A stretch of DNA of 64,000 nucleotides. It comes from Fomitopsis serialis. Its lineage: Eukaryota > Basidiomycota > Agaricomycetes > Polyporales > Fomitopsidaceae. The position numbers were made by a program, and so were the translations under genes. A model generated the notes under the pieces. The model had not been told where the DNA came from, did no database searches, and worked only from the letters and a program-made list of their open reading frames with translations. This document shows positions 1-11,435 of this stretch, piece by piece. The stretch covers positions 868,001-932,000 of the forward strand of contig NW_025954962.1 of assembly GCF_022376445.1 (NCBI RefSeq). Reading direction: 5' to 3'. How positions within the stretch are numbered: position 1 is the first letter of the stretch; the number at the start of each line of letters is the position of its first letter.

Positions 1-329
1 TGTATCAACACCGAGAGCGCGCTCACGTTCCCCGGCTGGTTGACTTCACTTTCACTAGGACAGCCCGCGCGTTTGTCAAAAATGCTGAGGACCTCGCACA
101 CTCTGTAGCCTCCCTCATTGGTAGCTTCAAGTTGTCTCATCGAATTAGCGCAGCAAAGCACGTATAGTCTGTCGTTAGAATGTACGAGGTCGAGTTGGCA
201 GGAGGTAGCATGTAGTATATGCGGATAGATGTCCAGCGAATGCATTATGGAAAGCGTCCGAGTATGAATGATATGCGTAGGTCCGTATCGATGATCAAGT
301 GAGATCCCCCTGAGCCTGGAGGCAGGTAC
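1..329. other. Left edge, no gene seen
   Basis: Sequence downstream of the PLC-like gene, which ends at 330 on the minus strand. I see no long reading frame or RNA structure here. It is probably 3' flanking DNA, possibly including the end of a gene outside the window. Confidence 0.5.
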
Positions 330-1835
330 TCATACAATGTTCAGCACGCCGAACAACAACCCGCCTGCTACCGCCGCAACGGCGGACAGGTGCGCTGCTG
401 TGATCTTGAAGCCGATCGCGCCGGCATTGCTGGAGGATGTGCTTGTACCGCTGCTGGATACTGGCGTAGCAATGTTCGAGGGGGTATAAGTGACACCGTT
501 GGCAGTCGCGGCGACTTCAAATACGGAGCCGCCGCCATACTCGTAGAACTGCGATATAAACAGTGAGTATAGGTGCTCCTAGGGTCAGAACGGAAGACTT
601 ACATCCACAAGCATGAAGTTGGGGTTTCTGCTATACTCCCCGGCACACTCTGTAACCTGCGCGCCCAGAGACCCCGTGCCATTCGCCGCATTGGTCTTGG
701 GGGCGTCGGACTTGTCAGGAACCAGGACGCCTAGGTAGTCCTTGTCCAAAAAGTGGTTGATCAGGTACATCTGCTCGGCGGAGTTACCCGACGTCCGGTT
801 TACGTTGCAGTCGAAATCCGTCGTAGTCACGTCGTATGAGGTCTCCCAGATGTTGCTGAACTCTGGACGGGTGGTTAGTACTGGAAGAAATCATGTCATC
901 AGGGGTGGGGCGTACCGTCGATCAAGTATGGAACGCTGGTGAAGTCAGCCTGCGTGGTCAGAAAGACGACCAAGCGAGTGCCTTTGTCGATGAGGTCCCC
1001 AAGCGTAGGCCATGCGGTGTAGGTCAGGCTGGCTGATGAAGGCGCGTACGCCATGGTGTCCAGCCCGACTGCTTTGAAGACCTTGTCGTATTCAGCGGGA
1101 GAGAAGTTGTCGTAGGAGTTCACGATGAGAAGGGATACGACTGTGAGGTGCAAGCGACATAAGGCACTTGACTTGTGATAAGCATAGTCTGTTCTTACCT
1201 TCATTGGTGTTGTCATCCATCCAGCTCTTGACTGTAGTGAGTGACCGTATGAGCAGTCAGTTTGCTTGAGAGCAATATGGACATACCGCTCTGCAGATAG
1301 TTTTGCAGAGTACCGCCGTCGAGAAGCACCTGCAGTGAGTGGTCGGTCAGTATTGCAACGCATACAATGAAAGGTGGACGTACACATGAGGTGTGACAGA
1401 GCTGAATCGTGCCGCTCTCGTTGTGTGTCTGCATCTGGAGCATGCGGACACCATCCTCGAGCTGCTGCGTGACTAGGACCGAGCTCATTCAGCCCGTCGA
1501 TCGGAATGCGAGCAGCAGTTAAACGCACCATTGACGTCCTGGTTTGCGGCAACTTGAAAGCCATCAGCCACATCTGACGCAAGAGAAAAGAGACCACTCA
1601 CCGTTCACGCTCGAGACAGAGTACGAATCGTGCGCTCCGACGAAGGTCACATTGCCGAAGGAGCGGTCACATAGCTAAGCACGTAAGACGAGGTCTACGA
1701 TGCGATGAATGGTCAACGTACCTCTGAGTGGCCATTGCATGTGGATGCGCGTCGGACGGCGGTGGCATGGACGAGGGCCGAGGAGAGAAGGAGGGCGACA
1801 ACGACCCGCGTTAGGCGACCGACGGAGAGGCGCAT
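330..1835 (-). CDS. Secreted GPI-anchored PLC-like phosphodiesterase (TIM barrel)
   Basis: The product resembles the fungal PI-PLC X-domain-like TIM-barrel phosphodiesterases, which sit at the cell surface. It starts at ATG 1835 with a hydrophobic signal peptide (MRLSVGRLTRVVVALLLSSA). The Cys-rich start of the mature protein leads into FVGAHDSYSV, carrying the first candidate catalytic His, then LEDGVRMLQ and LCHTSC, carrying the second. The middle holds VVSLLIVNSYDNFSP and a Thr/Trp-rich block. The C-terminus is a Ser/Thr spacer followed by a hydrophobic tail ending GLLFGVLNIV, typical of a GPI attachment signal. Several short GT-AG introns interrupt the gene; the first exon ends after HSE, and a 25-nt exon joins to the LEDGVR exon. 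The natural substrate cannot be told from sequence. The family is fairly sure, the exact exon borders in the 3' half less so. Confidence 0.82.
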
Positions 1836-2199
1836 GGCGGTCAGAAACGAGGGTAGGGCGGGCAGACCTGGCGCGCTGGCGGAAGGGACGCGGGTAGATA
1901 AGTAGGAAGGAGAGGATTGGGAGAGAAGGTCAGGAAACAAAATGAGACACCGCCCGTCGAGAGCAGCCCGCAGCACCGGCAACGTTCGCCCTGCTGCTCC
2001 CAGGCCGTCTTGCGCTCAATAGCCGCCCACGTGCCCCGCCAGCGATCGCCCAAGATCCATCGGGCAGCGTGCCAGTGCCACACGCCAGCCACTCTGTGCT
2101 GCCCGCAAGCGGCTTCACGTCCGTCGTGCTCCTCCTGGCTGCCTCTCCCCTCCTCTGCGCCCTCCATGGCAGAGACACCAGAGAATCCGCTCAAAACAT

Positions 2200-2825
2200 A
2201 TGGCCTCCGCTTTCTCGACAAGGCGAGCACACGCTCCACGCTTCTCAGCTGTCAAGGACCATGCTCACCAAATCATCCGACAGACCCATACGGTCGTCAC
2301 GGGCATCACTGCATGCTTCGTCCTCTACACCCGCTCAGCTGGCGTCGCCTACTTCGCCGCCGGCGCAGTCCTCTGCTCAATGTCCGTCAAGGTCATCAAG
2401 CGCTGTGTGCGCCAGCCCCGCCCCGTCCAGGTCATACGTGGCAAGCGGAAGAAGTCATACGGGTGCGTTCGTTCCTCGACATAACCTGTGCCTCTGTCAA
2501 CCTCCTCCCATCAAGAATGCCCAGCACGCACTCTGCCACCATCACGTTCTTCGCCGCCTATATCGCGCTTGCCTGCTTATACCTGCCTATACATCCCACA
2601 CTGCCGTCAAGTCCATTCACCCGGGTCCTCCCAATCATCATCTCGATACCCTGGGCTGTGACCATCGTGGTCTCCCGGATATGGCTCGGACATCATAACG
2701 TACCCCAAGTCATAGCAGGCTGCGCGTGCGGCCTCGTTCTAGCGCCACTCTGGTTCAACCTATGGACACACGGAGCCAATGACTACAGTCGGGCATTGGA
2801 GCACGCCCTGTTCGGCCAACGTTGA
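2200..2825 (+). CDS. PAP2-superfamily lipid phosphatase (dolichyldiphosphatase-like)
   Basis: An integral membrane phosphatase of the PAP2 fold, acting on a lipid phosphate or pyrophosphate at the ER or another endomembrane. The three signature motifs are present in order: KVIKRCVRQPRP, MPSTHS just after the intron, and SRIWLGHHNVPQVIAG with the catalytic His. Hydrophobic segments surround them. There are two exons: 2200-2462 and 2516-2825, with a 53-nt GT-AG intron (2463-2515) falling just before the PSTHS motif. I chose ATG 2200 because it is the only ATG in the frame of exon 1 that reaches the conserved region without a stop. An upstream ATG at 2166 lies in another frame. The protein is short (about 208 aa). 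DOLPP1-type activity is an inference from the Gln in the third motif. Confidence 0.8.
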
Positions 2826-2953
2826 TTGCATCTGCTGTAACTGTTATACTATCTTCTCGATGGAACTTATCTACTGATGGTCCTCTTGACTGACGTATAT
2901 GTGAACGCAGGCAGACGCTACTGGGCTGGCTACTTCAGTAAGTCTCTGCTCGT

Positions 2954-4161
2954 TCACATGAGAAGCGGCCCAACTACAGAGTCCCTTATATAACTCTCTG
3001 CCCCCTCGTGCCCACGCACAAGTAAGTCCACGCCCTTCCTTACCACCTCTCTCATCTTCTCCTTCCCTTCCCAACTGGTCCTCACCGTCCACGCCACGAG
3101 GTGCGCACCAATGTGTGTCAGCGCTCTCCTCGCCACGCCCAAACCCGTCCCCGCACTCTTCCCATACGCGCGCAGAAACGCGTCCCTCACGTTCGACGCA
3201 GCCTCCCTCCCCTCCGGCTTGAAGTCGCAAATGAGCTGCAGCTCCGCGACGAACTGCCCAATGTCCAGCCCTGCCAGCCCCGTCTTCGCCATCTCCCAAT
3301 CAATCACGTATACTCCATCGACGCCCACTCCCACCGGCCTCCCATCTCCGTCCAGCTTCTCCCCATCTGTGAGCGAGACGAGCACGTTCCCCGGCCAAAA
3401 GTCGCCCATGACGACCGTCTCCCGCGTCTCCAGCATCTCGCGCTCCATTTCCGCCGCCACAGCCGCCACCCTCTCGAGCTCCGCATCGTTCGTCTCAAAC
3501 GGTGGGTCCATCAGCGCGGGCAGGGTATTCCCAGTGAGCGTGGACACGAGCCTGCCGTACGTGACAAGCGCGGACAGCTTCTTCCCTTCCTCGTTCTTCG
3601 CGAAGAATTCCGCGAACGCACGATCGTCCCTGCCGTGCGCGTGCAGGCGCGCGAGGAATTCGCCGAGGGCGTGGCCGACCTGGATGGTGGCCGCCAGCGG
3701 GAGTGCGTTCGATATGAGGGCCTGCTTGAGAGGGAGGCTGACGCTTCCAGCGCGGCGCTGGCAGTCGCTCATGATGATGACACTCGCGGATTCGTCGAAG
3801 CGCAGAACTTCGGGCACGGTGACGAGCGAGTCCGCCGGGAGCATGTCGCGGACCTGCCGCAGAGCGGTGACCTCGTAGACCTATCGACTACCGTCAGTAA
3901 ACCTGAAAAACGGGTCAGGGAGGAAGTGCCGCGTACCTGCCGTTGCAGCGAGAATGCTATGCTCTGCATGGCTGCGACGTATGGCTTTGCATGCTTCAGG
4001 ATCACAGTTTCTTGTCCGTGGAACGGTGCGCGCAGGCTCAGCCTGTAAGTGTAGTTCCCGTAACCTCCGCTCAAACGCAAGACGTCAACGCTGTCGAAAA
4101 GTGTTCCGGAGATGTACGCCTGTATGCCTTCGACAGTAGCCAAGTCGTTTGCGCCCGTCAT
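2954..4161 (-). CDS. APH/methylthioribose-kinase-like phosphotransferase
   Basis: A 383-aa protein of the aminoglycoside-phosphotransferase (kinase-like) fold that is common in fungi. Two exons: 4161-3937 and 3880-2954, joined in frame across a 56-nt intron. The N-lobe has a Gly-rich turn (LSGGYGNYTYRL) and the ATP-binding Lys in VILKHAKPY. The middle has LGEFLARLHAHG. The catalytic loop reads VVMGDFWPGNVLV, where the usual leading His is replaced but the Asp and Asn are kept. The metal-binding segment is VYVIDWEMAKTG. The substrate is unknown; family members phosphorylate small molecules such as choline, fructosamine or methylthioribose. The neighbours are unrelated and give no clue. Confidence 0.85.
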
Positions 4162-4494
4162 TCTGCACGGTGTACTGGTGAGTGGGCAACGAACGTCTAT
4201 CCGTTTTTTGATTCAGACGCATCGCAGTCATGTCCACTCATCGCCGGTACCGAAACGAGCTACACTGTAGATCGGGATCGGGGGCGAATCTATGTACGTT
4301 TCGGAACTGTCGTGTCATTAACTTGGAAACCTCAATTGTATGTGCCTGAACATCCATCGATGTTGTAAAGAGTAAAAGTATATTCGTGATCATCAAGTGT
4401 ACAACATCATGGGAGCTAGTGGGAGACAATTGACACACGTAGGAAGGCGTATTGAGACATTCGATTGCATCTGCGCACTGTGACCATCCCCTCC

Positions 4495-7473
4495 TTACAA
4501 CTTGTCGTAATACGTGTCCAACGCCGGAATGTCGGGCTTGAGACCCTTCCGCACACGCAGATTCCTGACGAGCTCCTCGAGCTTGCTGCCCTTGTCGAGG
4601 GGCGCTATAGATGGACAGCATCAGCATGAGAGTCACAGCTAACCTGGGGCACCGATACTCACTGCCGTTCATTAGCTCCCAGTGGTCGAACACGGACTGC
4701 GGGAACGCCTGGCCAGCGGTCTGCGCGCGGAGCTCGCCGTTGAAGCCGAACGACTCCATGACAGGCAGGTACGCCTTAACCGTGAACATTGGCGTGCCAA
4801 CACGTTGCTCCTCGCTGAAGACCTGTCCACGACGCTTGTTGAGCACGGAGTAGATACCGCCAATCGCGTTTTCGGGGCACTGGATCTCGACTGAGGGGCA
4901 AGTCAGACAAGTCGATAAACTACATCATTCTTAGACTCACCAAGGTAGACGGGCTCCTGGAGACCCGGTGTCGCAAGCAAGCACGCAGCGTAGCAGACAC
5001 GACGACATGTCGGGATAATCTGTCCACCACCGCGGTGGATGGCATCGGTGTGGAGCTACAAGCAAATCACGTCAATACATCAGCCATAATTCGCTTCTCT
5101 TGAGTAGCTCACCGTCACATCGAGGATGTTGAAACGGACTCCGCGCATGTTCTCCTCCGCGCAGACACCCTCCTTCGTCGCCCACTGGAACGCAGCAACG
5201 CACGAATCCTTGATTTCGTTGAGGTACTGCACACCCTTCGTGACGTCAACAAGCATGTTCGGGCCAGTCGTCTCGGGACCGAAACACCAGATTTTCCGCG
5301 CGTCCGTGACGTCCCAGCCGTACTCGTCCGCGAGAATACGCGCACGGGCCTTGTAATCGTCACGGGAGCTGATCTTGCCGCTCTCGATGGCGAGCGAGAG
5401 CTCCTCATCGACTGGCAACGCCTTTGCGTATAGACGATTGTGCTTGTTCTGCGACTTCGAAAGGGCGACGATCGAAGACTCAGCCTTGACAGTCTCACGG
5501 TAAGGGACGACGGGGTCGGAGATCTTGAGGGGTACACCAGCATGATCCTCTTGGAGATCCTGAGATAGTTACACAGTCAGACAGGTGTTCGTGAGGCCAG
5601 ACAAACTTTACATACCTTCAAGCAAATCTCCAAGTGAAGCTCACCAGCCCCAGCGACGATGTGTTCACCGCTCTCGGAGATCCAAGCCTGGACACACGGG
5701 TCGGACTTCGAGAGACGCTTGAGACCTTCGACGAGCTTGGGCAGGTCGGCCGCGTTCTTAACCTCGACGGCGACCTGGACGACAGGCGACACGGAGAATT
5801 TCATGACCTTCATGTTATGCGCGGTCTCCGACGATGTGAGGGTTCCGTTCTTCAGCAGGAACTGGTCGATACCGACGAGACCAACGATGTTACCAGACGG
5901 GCAGTCCTCAATGGGCTCGATGTAACGACCCATCATCAGAACCGTGCGCTGCACAGACTTGATGAAGAGGTCGTCCTTCTTACCAGGGATGTAGTTGGGG
6001 CCCTGGATACGGATCTTCGGGCCAGCGCGGACGGTACCGGAGAAGACACGACCGAAGGCGTAGAAACGACCCTTGTCGGAGGTCGGCACCATCTTCGAGA
6101 TGTAAAGAACGAGAGGGCCGTTGGGGTCGCAGTCACGGATACCGATGGCGGACTCGTCGTCCATGGGACCTTCGTAGAGGGTCTCCACGCGGTAGCGCTG
6201 AGCGGTTTTCGGCGAAGGGAGGTTGATGACAATCATCTCCAGGAGGGAGTCACCAGCGGGCAGGAACTTCCGCATGACGACCTTGAGGAGGGCCTTGCCC
6301 TCGAGATCACGCTCATCCTGAGCGAGCTTGACGTCGAGCTTCTCGAGCATCGGACCGATGGCGTCCTTCTTGAAGTTCATCACGGCATCAAAGATTTTGA
6401 AGATGGGGTCGAGGACGAACATGTTGAACGCGCGCTCGAGGGGCTTGCCATCATTGTCAACGCCTTTGTTGGTCCACTTGCGGGTGGCAGGGTTGAAGTA
6501 GTTGTCACCCCAGAGCTTGGCCATCATCTTCTCCTTGTCAACACCGAATTTCTTCGAGTAACGGTGGGCGAACTGGCGGAGGGTGAAGGCCCAGCCGTGA
6601 AGACCGGAACCGAAGGCGATGGTACCCTTCTCGGGGTAGACCTGGACATCGCCGAGGGCAGCGTCGTGGTACGTCGAAATGATGACGTTGACGCTCTCAA
6701 TGGTGCGGCAGAAGGACTGGAAGAGCCCCTCCTTGTCGACCTGCAGCTCAAGGAGGGCACGGTCGACCTTGTTGATAATGACGACAGGTTTGATACGCTC
6801 GGTGAGCGCTTGACGGAGCACGGTCTCGGTCTGCACGCAAACACCCTCCACACAGTCAACGACGACGAGAGCGCCATCCGTGACGCGAAGCGCAGCTGTA
6901 ACCTCGGAAGAAAAGTCGACGTGCCCCGGGGAATCGATCAAGTTGATCAGGAACTCATTGCCTGAGTACGATTGGTCAGATATATGACACGAGGCGGGTT
7001 TAGCGGAATCCACACGCACCGTCAGTCTGCTGCTTGATGTCGGAAACATCCTCCTTGTCGACCTCGAAGTACATAGAGATGGCCGTGGACTTGATCGTGA
7101 TACCACGCTCCTTTTCGTCTTCTCTTGTATCCGTAAACCGCATGTCACCCGCTTTTGCGCTAGCGATGATACCGGCCTTGGAGACCAGGGAATCCGTGAG
7201 GGTGGACTTTCCGTGGTCGACTACAAGCAGCGGAGTTGAGGATATGCACGAATTAGACAAATCGAAGACTCACCATGAGCGATGACACTCATGTTACGGA
7301 TGTTGGTGGGCTTGTCCATAAGGCCCCGAATCTGGTCTGTACGACATAATCAGTCTTGAACGACCGGAACAAGTTCTCGAAGCTCTACTTGCCTACGGTG
7401 AAGTTACTGGCATCACAGGGAGTGAAGATTAGTCTCACAACGCAGAAGCGAGAAGACGATCTACGCACACCAT
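4495..7473 (-). CDS. Translation elongation factor 2
   Basis: Ribosomal translocase (GTPase) of cytosolic protein synthesis. Nine exons give exactly 842 aa, the normal eukaryotic EF2 length. Exon borders from the 5' end are 7473-7469, 7406-7393, 7336-7274, 7220-7020, 6961-5616, 5559-5113, 5055-4941, 4890-4663 and 4604-4495. The protein begins [16 protein letters not shown]. It has the P-loop AHVDHGKST, the switch region [11 protein letters not shown], the G3 motif DSPGHVDF and the NKVD motif, then domains II-V. The diphthamide-acceptor region [12 protein letters not shown] follows exon 7's start, and the protein ends in YYDKL. Intron density is highest at the 5' end, with a 5-nt first exon and a 14-nt second exon. 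Intron 2 has a GC donor (separate entry). Codon use is strongly biased towards C/G-ending codons, as expected for a highly expressed gene, and this produces long antisense shadow frames. Confidence 0.98.
7337..7392 (-). other. GC-AG intron 2 of the EF2 gene
   Basis: The donor reads GCAAGT after exon sequence ending in GTAG, and the acceptor is ...TACAG. Splicing here gives N-F-T-V-D-Q-I-R, the conserved EF2 N-terminus. Using the nearby GT instead would shift the frame and lose this sequence. Length is 56 nt. Confidence 0.9.
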
Positions 7474-8164
7474 GGTGACTAGATTTTACAGGTAAAAACA
7501 CAGGAAAAGTAGGGATTGATACAAGCGACGTCCGCGAGGAAGCCGCAGCGAGAGGGGTCAGGAGAGTATGGCCGTAACCTGGTCTGCACACTGAGGAAAG
7601 TGCAAAGTTTTGTAAGCCCGTGCAGCTTATCGATCACTTCAGGGCAGGCTCATACCTCGAGCACGTGCACCGCGACCGAGGCACAGCCGCGTCCTCGAGT
7701 CCTCGGACCTCGACGCTCCCGCCGGCGGCCCCGCACGTCGTGTAACGACTTCAGGAGGACTGAGCGAACACTCGACCTGGCAGTCAGCACAAATGCGCAT
7801 ATGTCGAGTCACCGCGACATCTCGAGTCACTCACTATGTCTGGCTGTCTGTCCGATTGACTCCAACTGAAGGCCTGACGTTGACTGAGAATGAATGCTCC
7901 CTCTTGTCATAGCACCTTGGCTCGGTGAGCAACACGCCGGTGCGCTTCTCGCACCAGAGTCAGTGGTTTGGGTGCGAACAAGAGTAGTGAGATGCGCCGG
8001 AATGATCGACTCATGAGCAGCGTGGATGAGCACTGCCCGGAATTACACAGACTGACGGTGATTGATATTGCAGACTGACTCGGGCTGACCTTATCGAGCG
8101 TAGTACAGTACAGGCGTTCGAGACGGCCGTTGTTGCATTCTCATCCGCTAGGCTCACTAGCATC
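7474..8164. promoter_or_regulatory. Divergent promoter region, EF2 (-) and GNAT gene (+)
   Basis: 691 nt between two divergent start codons with no convincing coding frame. It carries a palindromic E-box CACGTG at 7662-7667 and a 9-nt direct repeat TCGAGTCAC at 7804-7812 and 7822-7830. The EF2-proximal side should hold a strong constitutive promoter. No factor assignment is possible from sequence alone. Confidence 0.5.
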
Positions 8165-8943
8165 ATGCATCCTCTACAGGTCAACCCCACCACAGGTGAG
8201 CCGTACCTACGGCTGCCGAGTCCTCATAGCAACATTATCGTTACCCCTCCGCGAATGAGCGATGTGGATGCGAGCGTTCGCGAGCTAAACGATCGCAAAG
8301 TCGTGGACTGGCTCATAGGACCGCCCTACCCATACCTTCCGTCCCACGCAGAGGAGTGGGTAGCAACTGCTAAGCAGGCGTCCGACGCGATTCTGGCAGA
8401 CCTGCAGCGAGACGAACCGAACAAGGCAAGGAGCCCGTTAAAATTTGTGGGGGGATGTCCAGTACACCGCTTGCGAGAAGTGGGCGAGGACGGAACCGAT
8501 ACGTTCGTCGGTGACATCAGTTTTCGTCGCTGCGCATTTCCACACGAAGGCGAGGAACAAAGTGTACGCTGCGAGGAGAACGCAGCACGCGCAGTCGGTG
8601 ACCCGTCCATCGTCTGGTGTGTCGGCTGTGCGTTATTACCTATATTCTCTGAGGGTGTATTGAAGGAGCTAATGGAGTACGGTGGGCGATAGACTATACG
8701 GCCAGCTCTCACCACGGGCGAGGCATCATGAGCGCTGCATTCCGCACACTCATGACGGAATGGGCGATCCCCCGGATGAACGTACGAATCATGCGGGTCG
8801 AAACATATAGAGAGAACGTTGCGAGTGCGCGTGTCTTTGAGAAGTTTGGTTTTGTGCAGGAGCGGGTTGCGGACGATGTGGTGACGACGAACACGGGGGC
8901 GGTATGGCATGGCGTTCGCCTGCTGTGGTGGAGACATCCGTGA
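8165..8943 (+). CDS. GNAT-family N-acetyltransferase
   Basis: Acetyl-CoA-dependent acetyltransferase of the RimJ/RimL-like GNAT group found in fungi. Exon 1 is 8165-8627 and exon 2 is 8693-8943, with a 65-nt GT-AG intron; the junction reads WCVGYYTASSHHGRGIM. The SHHGRGIMSAA segment is the acetyl-CoA pyrophosphate-binding motif A. It is followed by the motif B region VETYRENVASARVFEKFGF, which is typical of the family. The N-terminal half has RMSDVDASVRELND and a WLIGPPYPYL segment. The length of about 237 aa is normal. The target (amino acid, peptide or small molecule) cannot be predicted. It shares its upstream region with EF2. Confidence 0.85.
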
Positions 8944-9279
8944 ATGAAAGTGTACTGCGTCTGGCTTTCACGGATATGTAGCAAGCTGTGCACGGAGAGC
9001 TTACATAGAGCGGACTGTTCGGTGTTCCTGAACTGTTACTGTGCGGTCGCATCTGTCGGGAGAGGCACTGTTGGTGGACGGCCAGTGTGACGGCCTGCGG
9101 GCGCTTGCGTGGGAGATCTTGTGGCAGCACTGGCGGTGGCAGGGATCTCCAGCCGCACACTGCCTTGCATTCCTCGGGCGATTCACCCGTGTCGAGGACA
9201 ACCCCTCGCGCGGCTCAGCTCTTTCACATAAACCACCACATTCCTCCTTCAGCGGATTGTATACTTGTTCAATTCTGCC
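8944..9279. other. Spacer between GNAT and PalI genes
   Basis: 336 nt between two plus-strand genes. It should hold the terminator of the first and the promoter of the second. No recognisable element was found. Confidence 0.4.
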
Positions 9280-11077
9280 ATGGGCATCATACGGCCTGCA
9301 ACACCGGGGTTCCTGGTGACCCTCGTCGCAACTGGCCTGCTCGCTGCCGTTACCTTCTCCGTTCCCTACATAAAATCCATCTACTTCCTCAAAGCGACAA
9401 TCAACGTCGGCAACACGAACGGCACGTTCACATTTGGGACGCTGGGTTACTGCGTACAGTTGTCCAATGGGACAACATGTTCGAAGCCATCGGTGGGCTA
9501 TGAGCTCGGTGTGTGTCTCATTCCAGTCCACTCCTCGGAGCCTCCTAATCAGCGCGACAGACGTGAACACGTTACTCGGAGACAACACTTTTATCAAGAT
9601 TCCGAACGTGCTCGTAAAGTGGATCACCTACGCACTCGTCCTGCACCTCGTTGCGCTCATCCTCTCCGCGATTTCTGCCGTTTTTGGTCTCCTCGCGCAT
9701 GTCCGCGAGATGTCCATGGCATACTGCAGTTCCTTCATCTCTGGCTTTGCAGCCGCCGTCACGCTAGTTGCCTTCATCTTCGACATCGTCCTCTTCTACG
9801 TCACCAAGTCCCGCGTGAACAGCGAGGCCGGTGGTTCGTCTTCGCTCGGCCTTGGTGTATGGCTCACGCTCGCAGCGTGGTTGTTGCTCTTCTTTGCGGG
9901 CTGCTTCTACACTATCGGACGGTGCTGTATCAGTCGCCGTCCCGCGGGCTGGGCAAGGGGGCAGAATGCGCCTGAGAACACATTCGCAGAGCAGATGCGC
10001 CTCGACGCCGTCAAAGCTGAGGCCGACCGCAAAGCACGGCAGAAGCAGGGCGAGGTTGGTCTGCCTGCATTCCAAGATCTCGACCAACTTCAGCCTCTAG
10101 CGAGGCACACGGACGAGGATTATGTCGAGGATGGCGACAAGATTGTTCCTCTATCCGACGTACAGAACACCGGCGTCGGTGCTTACGGTCGGCAACCGAG
10201 CCAGACGAATCGTCAGTACCCTGGCGGGTACGTCCCTGCAGCACCGGGCACGCGTGCGGTAGATTACAGCAACGTATCTCCTGCAACAACCACTGTCTAC
10301 CCTCCCCGGTCGCCAGCGCCGCAGGCAAGGAGACAAGGCAGCGGACATACGCAGGGCACCTCTGGATATGCGCCATCGACATACAGCAACTCGCCAGGAG
10401 TGGCAGGTGTGGGAGCTACTGCTGCAGGCGCCGGCGGTTACCTTGCCGCAGGTGGCTATGGCCACACGCAACAGACAAGTGATAACAACCAGAGTTACGG
10501 GCATGGACAAAGTGCTTCTTCCTGTAGGTGTCTTCGTGGCTTCTGTTTTGGGCACCCGGCTAATGCATTCTCCGTAGACTACCAAGCTTCACAGCAACCG
10601 TACTCGTCGAACTACGCCATCCCGCGCACGGGCACACCGTATGCTGCACCCCAGACTCAGACGTTCAGCCCTGACACGTACAATAGCACGGGCTACATGC
10701 ACGGAGCCATGCCGTCGACATCGTCGCCCCCTCCAGCCGGGGCGGGTAACCCTTACTATGGCCGTTCACCGCCACCAGCCCAACAGGACCGCAGCTACAC
10801 GCTTGGCGGTGACGGATACGGCGCCGCACAGGACACGGCGTACTACGACCCGTACGCAGTCAACGCAGCATCGCATTACACCACACCCTCCCCCGCGCCG
10901 CTGAACACAAACGCCCAGCATGGACACCCTGTACGTTCACCGACACAATTGTCACAGTCACCCGGTATGCCTGAGCCGCACGGGCACGAGCCCAGCTACT
11001 CAGATAGCCCACCGATGTACGACGCTGCTACTGCGCAGCCGGCGGGGATGTGGTCAACGAAGCCAGGTAGCCGGTAG
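9280..11077 (+). CDS. PalI/Rim9-type pH-response membrane protein (SUR7/PalI family)
   Basis: Plasma-membrane component of the alkaline-pH Rim/Pal signalling pathway, in which PalI helps place the PalH sensor. The N-terminus (MGIIRPATPGFLVTLVATGL) forms the first membrane helix and is followed by an extracellular loop with Cys residues (GYCVQLSNGTTC). Three further helices lie at about residues 95-200. The end of the membrane part is followed by a basic GRCCISRRPAGWARG segment. The long C-terminal tail is cytosolic, disordered and rich in Pro, Ser, Gln, Tyr and Gly, as in known PalI proteins. Exon 1 is 9280-9508 and exon 2 starts at 9561 (52-nt intron). A second, 54-nt intron at 10524-10577 is stop-free and a multiple of three, so its retention would only add 18 residues. 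The ATG at 9280 gives the expected N-terminal helix. Confidence 0.88.
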
Positions 11078-11435
11078 TGTCTGCTGTGATGACCTTCTTT
11101 GCCTTGCATTCGAGTTACCCCCCATCTTTCTCACGGACCTGGACTATCTATTGCCGTGGTTGTTAATGAACGAGAATTTTGGGAAGCCATTGTCGCTCAA
11201 GCCCGCCAGGGGGTTTCGGTCACGACACGATGTACGACTAGAAACGTGGATATCATGATCTGGACATTCTGCCCACAAGAAAAGGGTACAAATTCACCCG
11301 ACTCGAATTTTGCTTCCTGTACTCGCCATGGTGGGTCTACTAGAGCGGTGAGTGCCCTATTTATTTGTTTTGCCCTAGACCTCTGTAGACGTCATGAAGG
11401 TGTGCCGCAGCACCTTGCTGTCGCACGAGATTCCA
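11078..11435. other. Convergent 3' spacer
   Basis: 358 nt between the ends of PalI (+) and the agmatinase gene (-). It should carry both polyadenylation regions. No gene was seen. Confidence 0.4.

Noticed and set aside
1917..2199. Upstream in-frame extension of the PAP2 exon 2 frame, starting near 2166
   Set aside because: It lies in a different phase from exon 1, which carries the KVIKRCVRQPRP motif, and it has no conserved residues.
3101..4048. Long plus-strand frames (up to 315 codons) across the APH-type kinase
   Set aside because: Antisense shadows of a GC-rich exon; the minus-strand reading has clear kinase motifs and a valid intron.
5634..6965. 443-codon open frame on the plus strand, antisense to EF2
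   Set aside because: It is the mirror of the strongly codon-biased EF2 exon 5. The amino-acid pattern is a complement artefact with no motif and no splice logic.
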